Shown: piece after piece, positions 8,246 to 16,964 of the stretch
Layout of the letters: each line of letters begins with the position of its first letter
Numbering within the stretch: the first letter of the stretch is position 1
NCBI GenBank assembly: GCA_905372865.1
Contig: CAJPQT010000005.1
Location: 1 to 64,000 of the forward strand
Reading direction: 5' to 3'
Length of the DNA stretch: 64,000 bases
Origin: an uncultured Centipeda sp.
GTDB lineage: Bacteria > Bacillota > Negativicutes > Selenomonadales > Selenomonadaceae
Notes under the pieces: model-generated
Told to the model about the DNA's origin: nothing
The model's database searches: none
The model's input: only the letters and a program-made list of their open reading frames with translations
Translations under genes and position numbers: made by a program

Positions 8246-8274
8246 TTGCAGGCAGAACGATTCTTTGTTATAAT
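8246..8274 (+). promoter_or_regulatory. Promoter of the HAD/PHP gene group
   Basis: TTGCAG at 8246-8251, a 17-base spacer and a perfect TATAAT at 8269-8274 lie about 50 bases before the start codon of the HAD gene. Confidence 0.75.
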
Positions 8275-8322
8275 GACAATAATTGTATACAAAGGAAGCG
8301 GGAAAAGGGAAGAGGTTGCGCA

Positions 8323-9126
8323 ATGATACGGCTGATTTTTTCGGATATGGACGGGACACTGCTGGATGAGGATGGGAACCTGCCGGCGGAGTTCGGCGAT
8401 ATGTATCGTCGGCTGAAGGAGCGCGGCATCCGTTTCGCACCTGCATCGGGGCGCCAGTACGCCTCTCTCGCACATACGTTCAAGCCGTGGCAGGATGAAC
8501 TGATCTTCGTGGCGGAGAACGGGACCATGGTGATGGAGCGTGGGCGGGAGCTTTTCTCGAGCCCTGTGGATACTGCACTCGCCCTTGATGTCATGCGTAC
8601 GGGGGAGACGCTCACGGGCATTCGCTCCGTGCTCTGCGGGAAGCAGCAGGGCTATCTGAATCGGGCGGACAATGCGCCGGAGTTTCGCGCGGAGCTTGCG
8701 AAATATGTGACACAGTCGGCGGTGGTGAAAGACTTTGCCGGCGTGGATGATGTGCCGATCAAGATGTCGTTCTTTGATTTTTCCGGTCATGCGGAGGCAT
8801 CAATTCTTCCCACTATGGAGCAGTACGCCGACCGTCTGCAGGTGACGCTCTCGAGTACCCAGTGGGTCGATCTTTACAGCCTTGGCATCAGCAAGGGCGT
8901 TGCTGCCAGACGGCTTCAAGAGCAGCTTGGGATTGCGCCGGATGAGTGCGCCGCATTCGGTGACTATGAGAACGACTTGGAGCTGATGGATGCTGTCGGC
9001 TGCAGTTTTGCGATGGAGAACGCCATCCCCGCAGTGAAGGAACGTGCGCGCTACGTGGCACCGAGCAATCGGGCACATGGCGTGATGACGGTCTGCGAGC
9101 GCATTCTTGCGGGTGAGTTTGACTGA
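8323..9126 (+). CDS. Cof-type HAD phosphatase
   Basis: A 267-residue cytoplasmic hydrolase beginning MIRLIFSDMDGTLLDEDG, with the HAD nucleophile Asp8 and acid/base Asp10 and the metal-binding motif FGDYENDLELM near residue 210. The frame is open further upstream to 8197, but the family start and a GGGAAGAGG ribosome site fix the ATG at 8323. It resembles YidA/Cof phosphatases acting on phosphosugars or cofactor intermediates. It is a different paralogue from the HAD gene in the PTS operon. It is followed after 8 bases by a PHP phosphatase, so the two are probably cotranscribed. Confidence 0.85.
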   Translation: MIRLIFSDMDGTLLDEDGNLPAEFGDMYRRLKERGIRFAPASGRQYASLAHTFKPWQDELIFVAENGTMVMERGRELFSSPVDTALALDVMRTGETLTGIRSVLCGKQQGYLNRADNAPEFRAELAKYVTQSAVVKDFAGVDDVPIKMSFFDFSGHAEASILPTMEQYADRLQVTLSSTQWVDLYSLGISKGVAARRLQEQLGIAPDECAAFGDYENDLELMDAVGCSFAMENAIPAVKERARYVAPSNRAHGVMTVCERILAGEFD

Positions 9127-9134
9127 GGTATGCT

Positions 9135-10001
9135 ATGCGATTTGACTATCATATGCACTTGGAGTACGGTTCTTACGACGCGGACTACGCAGAGGGATTC
9201 TTTCGCGCGGCAGCGGAGCGCGGCATCGATGAGATCGGCTTCTCCGAGCACTCGCACACGTTTCCGGAGTTTGAGCAGCTCTACTATGACGATCTGATCC
9301 TCGATGATTCCTTTGTGGGCACGTTTCAGCGCAAATGGCTGAAGTCGAACAAGTTCAAGTACACGCTCGATGCGTATTTTGCATTCATCGAAACGCTGCG
9401 TAAAAACCACAGGGTGCTTGCGGGGATTGAGGTCTGCAATTTCCAGAACCAAGAGGCTGTCGCAAAGATTCTCCGCGCCTATCCGTTTGACTACATCATC
9501 GGCTCGGTGCACTTCCTGCACGGGTGGGCATACGATACAGGAGCCATCAAGGCGGAGTGGGACAACCATCGGCTCGCGGATATCTACGAATGGTACACCG
9601 AGGAGGCTGAGAAGCTCGCGGCATCAGGGCTTTACGATGCCCTTGGGCACCCCTTCAATATCCGTCTCTACCGTCATTTCCCCGATTTCGATGTGACGCC
9701 GTATCTCGAGCGCGTCGCACAGGCGCTGAAGCGTGCCAATATGATCGTCGACCTCAATACGGGGACGTATTACCGCTATCCGGTCGAGGAGTTTTCGCCG
9801 TATCCGGATTTCATGCGCATGGCGAAGGAATATGATCTGCCGATCATCACGACCTCGGATGCACACAACCCCGAGGACTGCGGCCGCTATAACAAGGAGG
9901 CCGTGCAGTATGCCCGATCCTTCGGCTGGACCGACCAAGTGCGGTTTACAGGCAGGCGCGGACGGGAGCTTGTCGCGCTCGACGGAGAGAGGAGAGTCTG
10001 A
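9135..10001 (+). CDS. PHP-domain phosphatase, histidinol-phosphatase type
   Basis: The 288-residue protein opens with the PHP metal-binding motif DYHMHLEYGSYD and has further metal-ligand motifs GFSEHSHT (about residues 38-45) and TTSDAHNPEDCG near residue 238. This arrangement matches HisK-type histidinol-phosphate phosphatase of Firmicutes, which makes histidinol. No other his genes are in the window, so a general phosphoesterase function remains possible. It sits in a run with the HAD gene before it and the secreted-protein gene starting one base after it. Confidence 0.75.
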   Translation: MRFDYHMHLEYGSYDADYAEGFFRAAAERGIDEIGFSEHSHTFPEFEQLYYDDLILDDSFVGTFQRKWLKSNKFKYTLDAYFAFIETLRKNHRVLAGIEVCNFQNQEAVAKILRAYPFDYIIGSVHFLHGWAYDTGAIKAEWDNHRLADIYEWYTEEAEKLAASGLYDALGHPFNIRLYRHFPDFDVTPYLERVAQALKRANMIVDLNTGTYYRYPVEEFSPYPDFMRMAKEYDLPIITTSDAHNPEDCGRYNKEAVQYARSFGWTDQVRFTGRRGRELVALDGERRV

Positions 10002-10002
10002 G

Positions 10003-10893
10003 ATGAACACCAAGATACCCTGTGGAGTAAGGCTTCTGCTGACCTTCCTGTTCCTGCTTACATTATGCCCGACGGCTTTCGCCGAGGACGGGCGCGCATG
10101 GACATGGCTCAGCTCCAATGAGAAGTACTCGAAATTCTACGCACCTGCCTCCGTGCGCGTGACAAAGAGCGTAACGCCGGCGGGGAAAACGCAGGCAGTA
10201 GCGACGGAGATCACAGCAGACATCAAGACGGCGTTCAGCTATGAGGGGGCGGAGGAGACGATCCGCAACTATAAGATTGGTCATGTGATTGCGAATCCAA
10301 GTCAGCTCTCCTACGCGGTCGCACAGGTGCGTGTTGTGCCGCAGAGCCGCCTGCTCCAATACCTCGGGGAGACGTTCTACGATGCGGCGGGCAACGTCCT
10401 CTGGTCAAAGGGCATGGGGACGGAGAAGGAGATGAACTCGCAGCAGTTCGATGAGGAGTTTTACGCCTCGATCGTCGATATCGTGTTCCGCCGGGGGGAG
10501 ATGGAGCGCCTGCGTGCGGACGACCGCTGGATTCTCCTCTGGACGGACGAGACGACGGCCGGGATCAAGACGCAGGTGACAGCGGACACCTCGACCATGC
10601 GCCGTACGGGGGACAATCTCATCTTCTGGGCATGGACGGAGGTGCGCGACACGAGCGGCAAGGCCATCGAGATCAAATTCGACAAGCGTGCGGTGAATCT
10701 GCCGCAGGGCACAGAGCGCATTGTTACGGGGAAATATTGGTCCCCGTCGGATGGCTGGCAGCCGCTTGATGATGGGTATGAGGGGGCCTACCGCATGATT
10801 GTGCGCGAGGCCCCCGAGGGGCGCGGGCTTGTGCGCCTGCGTGCGTTTGCCGACGGCTATCAGACGTGGCTCTCGCGCTATCAGATCCAATGA
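10003..10893 (+). CDS. Secreted protein of unknown function
   Basis: The 296-residue protein has a clear Sec signal peptide (MNTKIPCGVRLLLTFLFLLT, cleavage expected after AFA near residue 26). The mature part has no motif I recognise. It contains two WTWL/WAWTEV-type strands and looks beta-rich, with a central VDIVFRRGEME segment. The ATG at 10003 is chosen because the longer frame from 9832 runs into the PHP gene and lacks the signal peptide. It is tightly linked to the PHP gene and lies 50 bases before metA. Extracytoplasmic location is well supported; function is unknown. Confidence 0.7.
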   Translation: MNTKIPCGVRLLLTFLFLLTLCPTAFAEDGRAWTWLSSNEKYSKFYAPASVRVTKSVTPAGKTQAVATEITADIKTAFSYEGAEETIRNYKIGHVIANPSQLSYAVAQVRVVPQSRLLQYLGETFYDAAGNVLWSKGMGTEKEMNSQQFDEEFYASIVDIVFRRGEMERLRADDRWILLWTDETTAGIKTQVTADTSTMRRTGDNLIFWAWTEVRDTSGKAIEIKFDKRAVNLPQGTERIVTGKYWSPSDGWQPLDDGYEGAYRMIVREAPEGRGLVRLRAFADGYQTWLSRYQIQ

Positions 10894-10942
10894 TGTGAAG
10901 AGTGGATGGGGAGCCGCCATATAGGAAAGGGAAACCAATACC

Positions 10943-11890
10943 ATGCCGATTAAGATACCGAACAATCTGCCTGCGACCAACATCCTTGAGAGCGAAAACG
11001 TTTTCGTGATGAATGCAGCGCGCGCGTACGGGCAGGACATTCGCCCGCTGCGCATCCTCATTTTGAATCTCATGCCGATCAAGGATGTGACGGAGACACA
11101 GCTCCTGCGCCTTCTGGGCAATACGCCGCTGCAGGTGGAGGCGGACTTTATCTATACGGAGTCCTATATCCCCTCGCATACCTCACGCGACTATCTCACG
11201 GAGTTCTATGGAACCTTCGCCGAGGTGCGCCATAAAAAATACGACGGCTTCATCATCACGGGGGCACCGATCGAGCAGCTTCCGTTTGAGCATGTCGCGT
11301 ATTGGGAGGAGGTCTCCGAGATCATGCAGTGGAGCCGCAAGCACGCCTACTCTACGTTTCACATCTGCTGGGGGGCACAGGCGGGACTTTACTACCACTA
11401 TGGGATTCCAAAGCATTGGACGGAGAAAAAGGTCTTCGGTGTCTATGAGCACCGGCTCTGTGTGCAGCACGAGCCCCTCCTGCGCGGCTTTGATGATATC
11501 TTCTACGTGCCGCATTCGCGTCATACGGAGACCCTGCGTACGGACATCGAGCGTGTACCGGAGCTGACGATTCTCTCCGAGGGCGATGCGGGCGTCTACA
11601 TCATTGCAAATCTGCGCCGCCGCCAGTTCTTCATCACGGGGCACGCCGAGTATGACCCGCTGACGCTCAAGGCGGAGTACGACCGCGATCTTGTGGCAGG
11701 TCTCGATCCGGATATCCCGTGCAACTACTACCCGGAGGATGATCCGAACCGAGCGCCCGTTGTGCGCTGGCGCAGTGTCGCCCATCTCCTCTTTGCGAAC
11801 TGGCTGAACTACTACGTCTACCAGGGCACGCCGTACGAGCTCGACAGTCTCGACAATGTGGACGATTGGGAGCAGCACTCGGGGCTTTGA
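10943..11890 (+). CDS. metAA: Homoserine O-acetyltransferase, MetA family
   Basis: The 315-residue enzyme matches the MetA family over its full length, with the acyl-enzyme Cys142 in HICWGAQAG and the catalytic His/Glu pair in FITGHAEYDP. MetA activates homoserine for methionine synthesis. The residue that decides the acyl donor, position 111, is Glu here (TGAPIE) rather than the Gly of the E. coli succinyltransferase, which by the published rule predicts acetyl-CoA. No SAM riboswitch or T-box is visible in the 50-base gap upstream, so methionine control is not evident at this gene. Confidence 0.9.
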   Translation: MPIKIPNNLPATNILESENVFVMNAARAYGQDIRPLRILILNLMPIKDVTETQLLRLLGNTPLQVEADFIYTESYIPSHTSRDYLTEFYGTFAEVRHKKYDGFIITGAPIEQLPFEHVAYWEEVSEIMQWSRKHAYSTFHICWGAQAGLYYHYGIPKHWTEKKVFGVYEHRLCVQHEPLLRGFDDIFYVPHSRHTETLRTDIERVPELTILSEGDAGVYIIANLRRRQFFITGHAEYDPLTLKAEYDRDLVAGLDPDIPCNYYPEDDPNRAPVVRWRSVAHLLFANWLNYYVYQGTPYELDSLDNVDDWEQHSGL

Positions 11891-11971
11891 AATTTATATT
11901 CAGTAAAAATTCAGTTTTTTGGACTAGCATAGACAACATTGATCACACCGGTTTGATGGGAGCGATGATAC

Positions 11972-12619
11972 GTGCAAAAAAAGTGGGGGGCAGCCCTCGT
12001 CCTCTGTGCCGTGCTGCTTGCAGGCGTACGTCCTGCAGCTGCGGCCGAAGAGATTCCAAAGCATATCTATGAGTGGGTGCAGTCGACGGCGCGTCAGAGC
12101 TATTATTTTAACAAAGAGCAGATTCAGTACGCGGTGGACGCACACGGCTATATTGATCTTACCAAGATTGTCGTGCCGACCCTCAGGATCTATGACGACA
12201 TCCAGATACAGGATGTGGTGTCCAAGCGTCGCTGGCGCATGCTGCCGCTCGACGGCTATACGGATCTCTCGGGGGCGGCGGAGTACCTCCTGATCGACCT
12301 GCGTGCAGGCGTTGTGCACATTCGGGTGCACGAGGATCTGGACAGCATGTGGGGGACGATCTCACGCGAGGAGAATACAAAGGAGATCAACCTCTCTGAA
12401 CTCTCGGACAAGGATGTCGAGAAAAAATTCTTCGATGCGATCATCAACTATTCGGTTGGGCATCAGGAGGAGATGGTTCGCCGCTCGCGCGGAATTTTGA
12501 GCGAGGCAGACCGCGAAGCACTCGAGGAAAAAAAGAAAAAATTCGCAGCTGCAGCCGAGAATGCCCATGAAAAGCCCGCAAAAAAGGATAAGCAGGAAAA
12601 GAAGAAGAAAAAAGAATAG
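11972..12619 (+). CDS. Secreted protein with lysine-rich tail, unknown function
   Basis: The gene starts with GTG at 11972 after a GGGAG ribosome site. The 215-residue product has a signal peptide (MQKKWGAALVLCAVLLAGVR, cleavage after AAA near residue 24), a central region with alternating charged and hydrophobic strands, and a C-terminal run of about 45 residues dominated by lysine, glutamate and alanine (ending KKDKQEKKKKKE). The basic tail might contact the cell wall, LPS or nucleic acid. It is shorter than but reminiscent in layout of the secreted protein at 10003. A strong terminator follows. Confidence 0.65.
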   Translation: MQKKWGAALVLCAVLLAGVRPAAAAEEIPKHIYEWVQSTARQSYYFNKEQIQYAVDAHGYIDLTKIVVPTLRIYDDIQIQDVVSKRRWRMLPLDGYTDLSGAAEYLLIDLRAGVVHIRVHEDLDSMWGTISREENTKEINLSELSDKDVEKKFFDAIINYSVGHQEEMVRRSRGILSEADREALEEKKKKFAAAAENAHEKPAKKDKQEKKKKKE

Positions 12620-12626
12620 AGAAATC

Positions 12627-12665
12627 ACTGCCGTCTGCAATGCGCAGGGCGGCAGTTCTTTTTTG
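12627..12665 (+). terminator. Rho-independent terminator
   Basis: ACTGCC-GT-CTGC pairs with GCAG-GG-CGGCAGT and is followed by TTCTTTTTT, directly after the secreted-protein gene. Confidence 0.85.
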
Positions 12666-12731
12666 TAGCTTTTTCTGTAAAAACAGGGTATAATGAAGCT
12701 AGGAACATGCCAGCAAAGGAAGGGACATTGC

Positions 12732-13640
12732 ATGACAGACAAGGAATGGATGCAGCTTGAACTGAACCGCATGGTAAAGGCTGAGGGCGGAAAGGTCAGC
12801 GTGGAGCGCATGACGGAGATCGTCTCAGACCTCAGCCGACGACTGCGTGAGAATCCGAATCTGCCGCGCGAGGTGAATACGCTCACCGCAGATGAGCTCA
12901 TCGCACGTGCACGCCAGAAGACCGGAGAGGAACGCTACCGCATCATCAAGCGGGTTCTGCGCGTCGAGCCGGACAACATCACCGCCGCCTGCATGGAGAT
13001 CGAGTACCTCGCCAAGAACGCCGACGACCGCGTGCATCACTATGAGGATCTGACGCGTAAGGCGACGGCACGGCTCGAGGCAGAGGGGATGTTCTCGGAG
13101 GAGAACATCGGCAAGTTCTGGTCGATGCCTGCGACGAAGCCCTATATGTTCCTGCGTCTCTCCTATCTCGAGTCTCTGGTTGCTGCGCGCAAACTGCGCC
13201 TCGCGGCCAAGGAGTGCGAGGAGATGCTCCGCCTATCGGAACACGACGCGCTCGGACGCCGCTATCAGCTCATGTTCATTTACTCGGCGATCGAGGAGGG
13301 GGACGCGGCCATCGCACTCTATCAGCGTTATGAAGAGGGCGTGGCGCTGATGTACCTGCCGCTTGCCATGCTCTTCTATCGGCTCGGCAAGATGAAGATG
13401 GCGCGCAGCTTTCTGCAGGAACTTGCATCCGTCAACTGTGATACGAAGGCGTTCTTTGAGCGCGGCGTGCGCGGGGATCTTCCGTCGCGTGCACCGGGCC
13501 GCCATGCAGGCTCCTTCGCCATCGGGACAATGGAGGAGTTCGGAGAGGCTGTGACGGACAATGCCTTTGCCTTCCTCGGGATGGATGCATTCTTTGCGTG
13601 GGGGCTGAGCGAGCTCCGCGGGGAACACGAGAGTGCCTAA
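12732..13640 (+). CDS. TPR-like helical protein of unknown function
   Basis: The 302-residue protein has no signal peptide and is rich in amphipathic helices. Segments such as ARKLRLAAKECEEMLRLSEH and a following pair (YQLMFIYSAIEEGDAAIALY; PLAMLFYRLGKMKMARSFLQ) have the helix pairing and small-residue spacing of tetratricopeptide repeats. I chose the ATG at 12732, which follows AAGGAAGGGA, over the frame extension at 12693. A TATAAT at 12689-12694 may be its -10 box. The stop overlaps the start of the NlpC/P60 gene. Probably a protein-interaction scaffold. Confidence 0.65.
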   Translation: MTDKEWMQLELNRMVKAEGGKVSVERMTEIVSDLSRRLRENPNLPREVNTLTADELIARARQKTGEERYRIIKRVLRVEPDNITAACMEIEYLAKNADDRVHHYEDLTRKATARLEAEGMFSEENIGKFWSMPATKPYMFLRLSYLESLVAARKLRLAAKECEEMLRLSEHDALGRRYQLMFIYSAIEEGDAAIALYQRYEEGVALMYLPLAMLFYRLGKMKMARSFLQELASVNCDTKAFFERGVRGDLPSRAPGRHAGSFAIGTMEEFGEAVTDNAFAFLGMDAFFAWGLSELRGEHESA

Positions 13641-14937
13641 ACGCCTGTGCCGATGGGGAGTGACCCTCGGCGCAGGGCTCCTTTCCCTGCTTATGGTTGT
13701 TCCTGCGCATGCCGCGCTGCCCGTTGAAGGGGCGGCAGCGACCGCAGACTACTGGCTGCGTGCCGACGGAGACCGCCCGCTGCTCTCCGCACAGGAGACC
13801 GCGGCATTCACGCGGGCGAGTACCGTGCGCGGTATTACGCATGAGCTTACCGCAGCCGGCAAGTCGCGATTGGGCCATGTTCTGCGTGCACAGATTCATG
13901 CAGCGGCACAGGGGCTCGATGATGCCCTGCCCGAACTCTATGCGGGAGATCGGCTTCTCCGCAGAGAGCAGTGGCAGAACGTGTGTGACAACTGTGCCGT
14001 CGATGCGATTGGCGGACGCGTAAAGGTGCGTCCTGCCGCCGCACTTCATCGTGCCGATGTGCGCCTCCTGCCAACGGGGGAGGGCTGGTATGAGGCGCCG
14101 GATGATGAGCGCTATGATGCCCTGCAGGGCACGGTGCTCGACCCCGGGGAGGCCGTTTTGCTCCTGCATTACTCGACGGACGGCCGCTTTGCCTTCGTTG
14201 AGACGCGGGACTATCACGGGTGGGTCGACGCGCGTGCGCTCGCCGCTGCGGACAGGGAGACGTGGCGTGCGTTTGCTGCGCCGAAGGAGTTCTTCACCGT
14301 GACGGCGGCGGACTTCGGCAGAGAGGAGTGGGGGCTCCTCTATCAGATGGGTGCAAAGATTCCGGGGAGGCGGGCAGCGGATGGGACGCTCCGACTTCTC
14401 TTGCCTGCGCGGGGAGCTGAGGGGGAGCTTGCCGTGCGGGAGGCGCGGCTGCCCGATGACGGACGTCTCCGCGCGGGACGGTTGCCGCTGACCCGCAACA
14501 ATCTCATACGCCTCGCATTCGCACCGCTCTCTTCGGAGTATGGATGGGGCGGGGAAAACAATGGGATGGACTGTTCCTCCTACGTACAGAACATCTATCG
14601 CGCGATGGGTGTGGAGCTCCCACGCGATGCGGATATGCAGGAGCGTGCCTGTTCGCTTCTGCCTCTTGTCGGACTGTCTGTGGCGGAGCGCTATGCGCGC
14701 CTCGCAGAGGTGCCGCCGGGCGCACTGCTCTTTCGTCCCGGTCATGTCATGCTCTATCTCGGGCGAGATATGGGGGATACCCCGCTCGTGATCCATGACA
14801 TCAGCAGCTACTATGAAGACGGCGAAAAGAAATACATACGACAGGTCGTCGTCTCGACGCTTGCGTTTCAAAATGAATCCGGCACTGCTGCAATCGATAC
14901 GCTTACGGCGATCGGTTTGATTGCTCCGGCGCCATGA
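13633..14937 (+). CDS. Secreted SH3-NlpC/P60 peptidoglycan hydrolase
   Basis: A GTG start at 13633 overlaps the end of the previous gene by 8 bases. The 434-residue product has a signal peptide ending near AHA (residue 27), two SH3-like wall-binding segments (about residues 130-200 and 225-270) and a C-terminal NlpC/P60 cysteine peptidase domain. The catalytic Cys near 313 lies in MDCSSYVQNIYRAMG, and the His is in RPGHVMLYLG near 370. Such enzymes cleave gamma-D-glutamyl-diaminopimelate bonds in wall peptides, which fits a meso-diaminopimelate wall and the ddh gene at 36889. It would act in the periplasm. Confidence 0.85.
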   Translation: MPKRLCRWGVTLGAGLLSLLMVVPAHAALPVEGAAATADYWLRADGDRPLLSAQETAAFTRASTVRGITHELTAAGKSRLGHVLRAQIHAAAQGLDDALPELYAGDRLLRREQWQNVCDNCAVDAIGGRVKVRPAAALHRADVRLLPTGEGWYEAPDDERYDALQGTVLDPGEAVLLLHYSTDGRFAFVETRDYHGWVDARALAAADRETWRAFAAPKEFFTVTAADFGREEWGLLYQMGAKIPGRRAADGTLRLLLPARGAEGELAVREARLPDDGRLRAGRLPLTRNNLIRLAFAPLSSEYGWGGENNGMDCSSYVQNIYRAMGVELPRDADMQERACSLLPLVGLSVAERYARLAEVPPGALLFRPGHVMLYLGRDMGDTPLVIHDISSYYEDGEKKYIRQVVVSTLAFQNESGTAAIDTLTAIGLIAPAP

Positions 14938-14990
14938 CGAATGGGGACATACGCCCTGCGGACAGCGCAGAGCAGATATGGAGGGGACAA

Positions 14991-15506
14991 ATGGGACTTT
15001 TCGATGGATTCAAGGGCGGCGACACGGCCGCTCCCATGGGAATCAGGAATGCGATCAAGGAAGAGCTGGATCGCAACGACTGGAACTACGAAATCACTGA
15101 CGAGAAGGAAGACGACCGTCAGGAAACATATTTCTACATGAGGAATGAACTCGAGAACGACGAGCCGATCACTGCGGTCATTGTCGTGCGCGAGTACAAT
15201 CATGCGGATGGCTTCATCAAGATCAAACTCTATGACATTGCCTATCTGGAGAGAGCTGAGGCACGCGCGGAGCTGCTTGCGAAGATCAATGCGTGGAACG
15301 GTGAGTTCCGCTATGTGAAGTTCTGCCTGGACAGCGATCAGGATGTCGTTCTCGACATCGATCTGCCGCTCGACATTCACGAGGGGGAGTTCCAACCGGA
15401 CAGCGTGATGGCGATGATGGCGGTCGGCATGCGTGTCGTGGAGAAGGTCTACGATGATCTGACGGAACTTTGCACACGCGGACACAAGGCGCGTCCGCAG
15501 GAATAA
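14991..15506 (+). CDS. YbjN-domain protein, first of a tandem pair
   Basis: The 171-residue protein begins MGLFDGFKGG and shares its architecture with the next gene: a hydrophilic N-terminal 40 residues, then strands of the type MRNELENDEPITAVIVVREY, a NGEFRYVKF strand and a VVLDIDLPLDI strand. This is the pattern of the YbjN superfamily, related in fold to type III secretion chaperones and of unclear function. The frame extends upstream, but the paralogue fixes the ATG at 14991, which follows GGAGGGG. No signal peptide. Probably a recent tandem duplication. Confidence 0.7.
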   Translation: MGLFDGFKGGDTAAPMGIRNAIKEELDRNDWNYEITDEKEDDRQETYFYMRNELENDEPITAVIVVREYNHADGFIKIKLYDIAYLERAEARAELLAKINAWNGEFRYVKFCLDSDQDVVLDIDLPLDIHEGEFQPDSVMAMMAVGMRVVEKVYDDLTELCTRGHKARPQE

Positions 15507-15532
15507 ATACGCACGTTGAACGGAGGAACTGT

Positions 15533-16018
15533 ATGGGACTTTTTGACGGTTTCAGTGGGAGCGACGAAGGGCTCAAGAACAGCGCGTTTGAAGCGATCAA
15601 GGCGGAACTCGACAAGCAGGATATGAAATACGGCGAGGACGTGACCGATGACGGTGAGGATCAGATCATCCGCATGCGTCAGCAGCTGGACAACGGCAGC
15701 GTCGTGAGCATTGCGATCGTCGTCACGGAGAAGGGCGATACGAACGACTTCATCAAGATCAAGTACTTTGGTCTTGTGCGTCTGGAGGAGGGGGCGGACC
15801 CGAAGGCGTTCCACGAGAAGCTCAACGAGTGGAACAGCCAGTATCGCTACGTAAAATTCGTGGTGGACGACGAACGTGATGTGGTGGTCGATATCGATCT
15901 GCCGCTCGATCTGCACGTCGGCGTGTTCCAGGCGGACAGTTTCATGGCGATGGTCGGCGTCGGCCTGCAGGTACTCGAAGAGGTCTATCCGGAGATGATG
16001 AAGCTGCGTTGGGCGTGA
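15533..16018 (+). CDS. YbjN-domain protein, second of a tandem pair
   Basis: This 161-residue paralogue of the preceding gene starts MGLFDGFSGSDEG after a CGGAGGAAC ribosome site, 26 bases downstream. Equivalent strands are VVSIAIVVTEKG, NSQYRYVKFVVDD and DVVVDIDLPLDLH. The two copies agree best in the C-terminal half and differ in the acidic N-terminal third. The family has been linked to stress responses and motility in enterobacteria, but no mechanism can be assigned here. A long terminator ends the run. Confidence 0.7.
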   Translation: MGLFDGFSGSDEGLKNSAFEAIKAELDKQDMKYGEDVTDDGEDQIIRMRQQLDNGSVVSIAIVVTEKGDTNDFIKIKYFGLVRLEEGADPKAFHEKLNEWNSQYRYVKFVVDDERDVVVDIDLPLDLHVGVFQADSFMAMVGVGLQVLEEVYPEMMKLRWA

Positions 16019-16029
16019 GCTTTGAACGT

Positions 16030-16065
16030 AAAACGGGGGGGCTGCATTTGCAGCCCCCCCGTTTT
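16030..16065. terminator. Bidirectional terminator between converging genes
   Basis: AAAACGGGGGGGCTGCA pairs with TGCAGCCCCCCCGTTTT around a two-base loop. The A-run and T-run make it work on both strands, serving the YbjN pair and the converging PilZ gene. Confidence 0.9.
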
Positions 16066-16071
16066 CATATG

Positions 16072-16797
16072 TCAACTTCGTTTTGTATGGTCGATCTGCG
16101 GCACCTTCAGCCCCTTGCGCAGAAAGCTCTGCTGCAGCTGGTAGACGCTCTGAACGAGGTATTCCCGCTCCCGATTGGAGAGCGTATCGCCGAACATAAC
16201 GCCGATGTGGTACGTCATGCCGAGATTCGTCTCAATCGGTGTCGCTCTGCGGATCGTGCCCTCGGTCTCAAGTGTTCCGATGCGCGGGAGATCCGGCACG
16301 CGCACACTGATCGGAGAATCTATAATCAACGGCTCGTCGTGGACGAAGCAAAGCCCGCCGCCGCTGATGTCGATGAGGGCAACCTCGCGGTAGTTTTTGA
16401 GCCCGCCGTGATCGCCGGACAGCTTCACCTCAATGGACATTGGAATCGGTACGCGGACGAAGTCGCGCAGCTGGATGCGCTCGGCGCTTTTCGGCAGGTC
16501 GAGATACCAAATGGTATCGGGCAGTGCCGAGGCGGAGCGATAAGGCACATCGAAGTGGTAGACGCAGCCGGGTCCCGTGAGATGACACTGAAAGATGCGG
16601 CCGGCATCGGGCGTGTTAACGAACTTTCCGATCGGGATGTCCAGCCGCACGGCCAGAGCTCCGGAGGGGGCGGCGGCCGCCTGCTCCTCGTTGCTGAGTT
16701 CGAGCGTGCCGTAGCAGTCAATGTCGGTCTCCGCCTCGATGATGTGAATTGAAGTTCCGTGTTTTAGAAGAGCAGAGAGTTTATCTCCCTCAATCAT
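16072..16797 (-). CDS. PilZ-domain protein, YcgR-like c-di-GMP receptor
   Basis: The 241-residue protein has an N-terminal YcgR-N-like beta domain (about 1-115) and a C-terminal PilZ domain with both halves of the c-di-GMP motif: an Arg-rich RDFVRVPIP segment and DISGGGL (the D/NxSxxG motif). Proteins of this layout slow flagella or alter surface behaviour when c-di-GMP rises, consistent with a motile Selenomonas-like cell. A TTG at 16818 could extend it by seven residues, but that codon lies in the ribosome site GGAAGGG of the ATG at 16797, so I prefer the latter. Confidence 0.85.
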   Translation of the reverse strand: MIEGDKLSALLKHGTSIHIIEAETDIDCYGTLELSNEEQAAAAPSGALAVRLDIPIGKFVNTPDAGRIFQCHLTGPGCVYHFDVPYRSASALPDTIWYLDLPKSAERIQLRDFVRVPIPMSIEVKLSGDHGGLKNYREVALIDISGGGLCFVHDEPLIIDSPISVRVPDLPRIGTLETEGTIRRATPIETNLGMTYHIGVMFGDTLSNREREYLVQSVYQLQQSFLRKGLKVPQIDHTKRS

Positions 16798-16837
16798 GAT
16801 GTCAGATCCCTTCCGCAATTATAGTTCCTTGGTTAAA

Positions 16838-16866
16838 AGGATAACAAAGTACAGCGCCAAAGTCAA
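16838..16866 (-). promoter_or_regulatory. Promoter of the PilZ gene
   Basis: On the minus strand TTGACT (16866-16861), a 17-base spacer and TATCCT (16843-16838) lie about 40 bases before the PilZ start. It diverges from the promoter at 16876-16904, with the two -35 boxes only 9 bases apart, so a regulator bound between them could affect both. Confidence 0.7.
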
Positions 16867-16875
16867 TTTACCTCT

Positions 16876-16904
16876 TTGACTTTAGCATTTGTTCGGGCTA
16901 TAAT
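16876..16904 (+). promoter_or_regulatory. Promoter of the yaaR-holB-ricT run
   Basis: TTGACT at 16876-16881, a 17-base spacer and TATAAT at 16899-16904. Confidence 0.8.
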
Positions 16905-16964
16905 AATAATCGGTGAAATCTATCATCATGTTAAAAATGTAGGAAAAGGGATTGGGTGGACACC

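Noticed and set aside
10894..10942. Possible SAM riboswitch or T-box before metA
   Set aside because: The gap is only about 50 bases and lacks the conserved motifs.
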